Shown: piece after piece, positions 4,840 through 6,223 of the stretch | Layout of the letters: the number at the start of each line of letters is the position of its first letter | Numbering within the stretch: position 1 is the first letter of the stretch | DNA from: DATJUF01 sp035524095 | GTDB taxonomy: Bacteria; Desulfobacterota; Binatia; Binatales; Binataceae | DNA: 6,223 nucleotides | Direction: 5' to 3' | Assembly (NCBI GenBank): GCA_035524095.1 | Contig: DATKPK010000090.1 | Span: 1-6,223 of the forward strand | Translations under genes and position numbers: made by a program | The notes under the pieces: generated by a model | Database searches by the model: none | Told to the model about the DNA's origin: nothing | Seen by the model: the letters and a program-made list of their open reading frames with translations, nothing else

Positions 4840-5955
4840 ATGAGGGATCAAGCCGTGCCAGGAACATCAGACACCATCTGCAATCAGGAACAGCGCGGAC
4901 CCTTGAGTCTCGGCCTGTTCATGCCCAATTGCAGCAACGCCTACTCCATCAGCACCTATAAACCTGTCCCTGACGACTGGACTTACGAGGCAAACGCTCA
5001 AATCGCTCATGCCGCCGAAGCAGCCGGCTTTGATTTCCTCTTTCCTGTCGCCAAGTGGAAGGGATACGGCGGCCCGACCGACTATCTCGGCACTTCTCTC
5101 GAAACCATGACTTGGGCTGGCGCATTGCTCGCGACAACTGACCGCATCAAAGTCTTCTCTACGGTGCACGTGCCCATCTTCCATCCACTGGTCGCAGCCA
5201 AGATGGGCGCGACGCTCGACCATATTGGCAAAGGGCGATGGGGCCTCAATGTGGTCAGCGGGTGGAGCGAACGCGAGTTCGGCATGATGGGAATCCAGGT
5301 CCTGCCGCACTCCGAACGGTACCAACGCACAGCCGCTTACATCGAAATTATTAAAGGCCTATGGACCTGCGAACCTGGCACCTTCAACCATCAATCGAAG
5401 TGGTACCAGATCAACGGCGGATGGGTAATGCCGCAGCCGACCCAGATACCACATCCACCGATTGCTAATGCGGGAGTGTCGGAGGAGGCGCGTGAGCTCG
5501 TGGCACAGATGTGCGACTGGGCCTTTATCGCTCCGCCATCGCTGGAGGCCACTGCTAGCGTGACTGCCGATTTTCGAGGACGCGCCGCGCGTCACGGCCG
5601 CAGCGTTCGATGTTGCTGTTACCCATTCATTGTCTGGCGCGAGACGGAGCGGGAGGCGCTCGACGAGCGCCGCCGGATCCTCGAACAAATGGATCGTGAA
5701 GCCGCTGAAAATTGGGCGCGCGGCCTGATTCCGCAAAGTGGCTCTTTCGATCAGTTTACGCTTGAAATGTTTACGCTTGGTGGGGGTGGATTGCCGATCT
5801 TTGGTACACGCGATCAGGTCGCCGAGGGCATCGACCGATTGTACCGTTCCGGTATGGACGGCCTCCTGATGGTATTTCTTTCCTACTACGAGGACACCCT
5901 GCGCTTCGAGCGCGAAATCATGCCCTTGCTGCGCCAGCTCGGCACTATCCGCTAG
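4840..5955 (+). CDS. RutA-like flavin-dependent monooxygenase (bacterial luciferase-like family)
   Basis: A 371-residue TIM-barrel oxygenase using FMNH2 supplied by a separate reductase. It belongs to the luciferase-like superfamily and most resembles RutA, the pyrimidine oxygenase that opens uracil by oxidative amide cleavage; DszA and related enzymes share this group. Matching blocks by memory are GLFMPNCSNAYSIST (residues 25-39), AAGFDF...KWKGYGG (61-78), DRIKVFST (101-108), GRWGLNVVSGW (132-142) and MGI (150-152). Thr108, Asn137 and Trp142 correspond to RutA Thr105, Asn134 and Trp139 of the oxygen/flavin pocket, while RutA Leu65 is replaced by Phe68. The C-terminus (FGTRDQVAEGIDRL, then GMDGLLMVF) is typical of the superfamily. 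Residues 258-260 are three consecutive cysteines. The N-terminus carries about 20 extra residues. It probably has its own promoter, 198 bases after the amidase. Orthology to RutA itself is unlikely because rut neighbours are absent; the substrate is unknown. Confidence 0.9.
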   Translation: MRDQAVPGTSDTICNQEQRGPLSLGLFMPNCSNAYSISTYKPVPDDWTYEANAQIAHAAEAAGFDFLFPVAKWKGYGGPTDYLGTSLETMTWAGALLATTDRIKVFSTVHVPIFHPLVAAKMGATLDHIGKGRWGLNVVSGWSEREFGMMGIQVLPHSERYQRTAAYIEIIKGLWTCEPGTFNHQSKWYQINGGWVMPQPTQIPHPPIANAGVSEEARELVAQMCDWAFIAPPSLEATASVTADFRGRAARHGRSVRCCCYPFIVWRETEREALDERRRILEQMDREAAENWARGLIPQSGSFDQFTLEMFTLGGGGLPIFGTRDQVAEGIDRLYRSGMDGLLMVFLSYYEDTLRFEREIMPLLRQLGTIR

Positions 5956-5990
5956 ACTCTACAACGCCGTAGCCGCGTGAGGTAGGCGTC

Positions 5991-6106
5991 GACTCGTTCT
6001 GAGTCATACCAACGGGCCCGGTAATTTCGACAAGCCTTGGCTTCAAGTCATCGCTTCGAGACTTCGACAAGTTTCTCTTAATCCCAACTCGACTCCGCTC
6101 GAAGCG
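5991..6106. repeat. Cluster of short inverted and direct repeats in the intergenic region
   Basis: The 205-base gap after the monooxygenase contains a 5-bp hairpin GACTC-GTTCT-GAGTC (5991-6005). It also has a direct repeat TTCGACAAG (6026-6034 and 6063-6071) and a perfect 9-bp inverted repeat CGCTTCGAG (6052-6060) / CTCGAAGCG (6098-6106). The words TTCGACAAG and TCGACTCCGCTC resemble fragments of dispersed intergenic repeats seen in many bacterial genomes, so this may be a decayed repeat copy. A termination role is possible but there is no T-run. No gene is seen in this gap. Confidence 0.35.
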
Positions 6107-6107
6107 T

Positions 6108-6136
6108 TTGTGGCCGTTCCCGACCTCAGCTAGATT
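6108..6136 (+). promoter_or_regulatory. Weak promoter candidate before the last gene
   Basis: TTGTGG (6108-6113) and TAGATT (6131-6136) are spaced by exactly 17 bases, with three and four of six consensus matches. They would start a very short leader just before the GGAGGA ribosome-binding site at 6148-6153. The evidence is the spacing and position only. Confidence 0.22.
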
Positions 6137-6160
6137 CCCTGTCGCACGGAGGATTTCAAC

Positions 6161-6223
6161 ATGCAGGATTTGCTGCCGCTCGCGCAAAAACTCGGTGACC
6201 GTCTAAAGCAGCGCCGCGAAACT
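6161..6223 (+). CDS. CinA/PncC family-like protein, 3'-partial
   Basis: Only the first 21 codons are in the window, reading MQDLLPLAQKLGDRLKQRRET, with no stop before the edge. GGAGGA at 6148-6153, 7 bases before the ATG, is a strong ribosome-binding site, so a real gene starts here. The sequence resembles the N-terminal helix of CinA C-terminal domain (PncC) proteins, which hydrolyse nicotinamide mononucleotide to the acid form in NAD recycling. There the pattern LA..LG..L..R..T is followed by an AESCTGG-like motif, which would fall just outside the window. That the gene is real is fairly sure; the family call is tentative. Confidence 0.5.
   Translation, partial: MQDLLPLAQKLGDRLKQRRET

Noticed and set aside
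5945..6187. Minus-strand reading frame of 80 codons across the intergenic region
   Set aside because: It runs over the repeat cluster and the start of the last gene, has no ribosome-binding site support and no recognisable protein features.
1..6223. CRISPR array, insertion sequence ends or transposase
   Set aside because: No regularly spaced repeats, no terminal inverted repeats flanking a gene, and no transposase motifs in any frame.

Overview
This is a GC-rich bacterial window with two parts. The left edge (1-1089) holds the end of an integrated mobile element. The rest looks like chromosomal backbone carrying a small catabolic gene group. The organism cannot be named from sequence alone. 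Group III CoA-transferase, amidase and bacterial-luciferase-like monooxygenase genes in close proximity are typical of metabolically versatile soil lineages (Proteobacteria, Binatota or Rokubacteria-like), but this is only an impression.

Left part: a tyrosine recombinase/integrase gene runs off the left edge (open in frame from base 2) and stops at 1084. Five bases further on is the 3' end of a tRNA-Arg(CCG) gene on the minus strand (1090-1161). This is the usual layout of an integrative element inserted into a tRNA 3' end. The element should extend leftwards out of the window, and everything to the right of the tRNA should be host backbone.

Middle: three genes in one direction with gaps of 18 and 25 bases form a probable operon (1419-4641). 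They encode a carboxymuconolactone-decarboxylase-fold protein lacking the AhpD CxxC pair, a CaiB/BaiF-type (family III) CoA-transferase, and an amidase-signature hydrolase with an intact Lys-Ser-Ser triad.

Right: after a 198-base intergenic region comes a flavin-dependent monooxygenase of the RutA-like group (4840-5955). That intergenic region holds a nested pair of palindromes around a CGCAAC motif. A 205-base intergenic region follows, with a further inverted repeat, and then the first 21 codons of a gene resembling the CinA/PncC nicotinamide-nucleotide amidase family.

Working hypothesis (inference): the RutA-like oxygenase oxidatively cleaves an amide or heterocycle, the amidase hydrolyses the product, and the CoA-transferase activates the resulting carboxylate, with the CMD-fold protein acting on an intermediate. 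The substrate is unknown, and no flavin reductase partner lies in the window. The most interesting items are the palindrome array before the monooxygenase, the RutA-type oxygen-pocket residues, and the tRNA-Arg(CCG) integration site.
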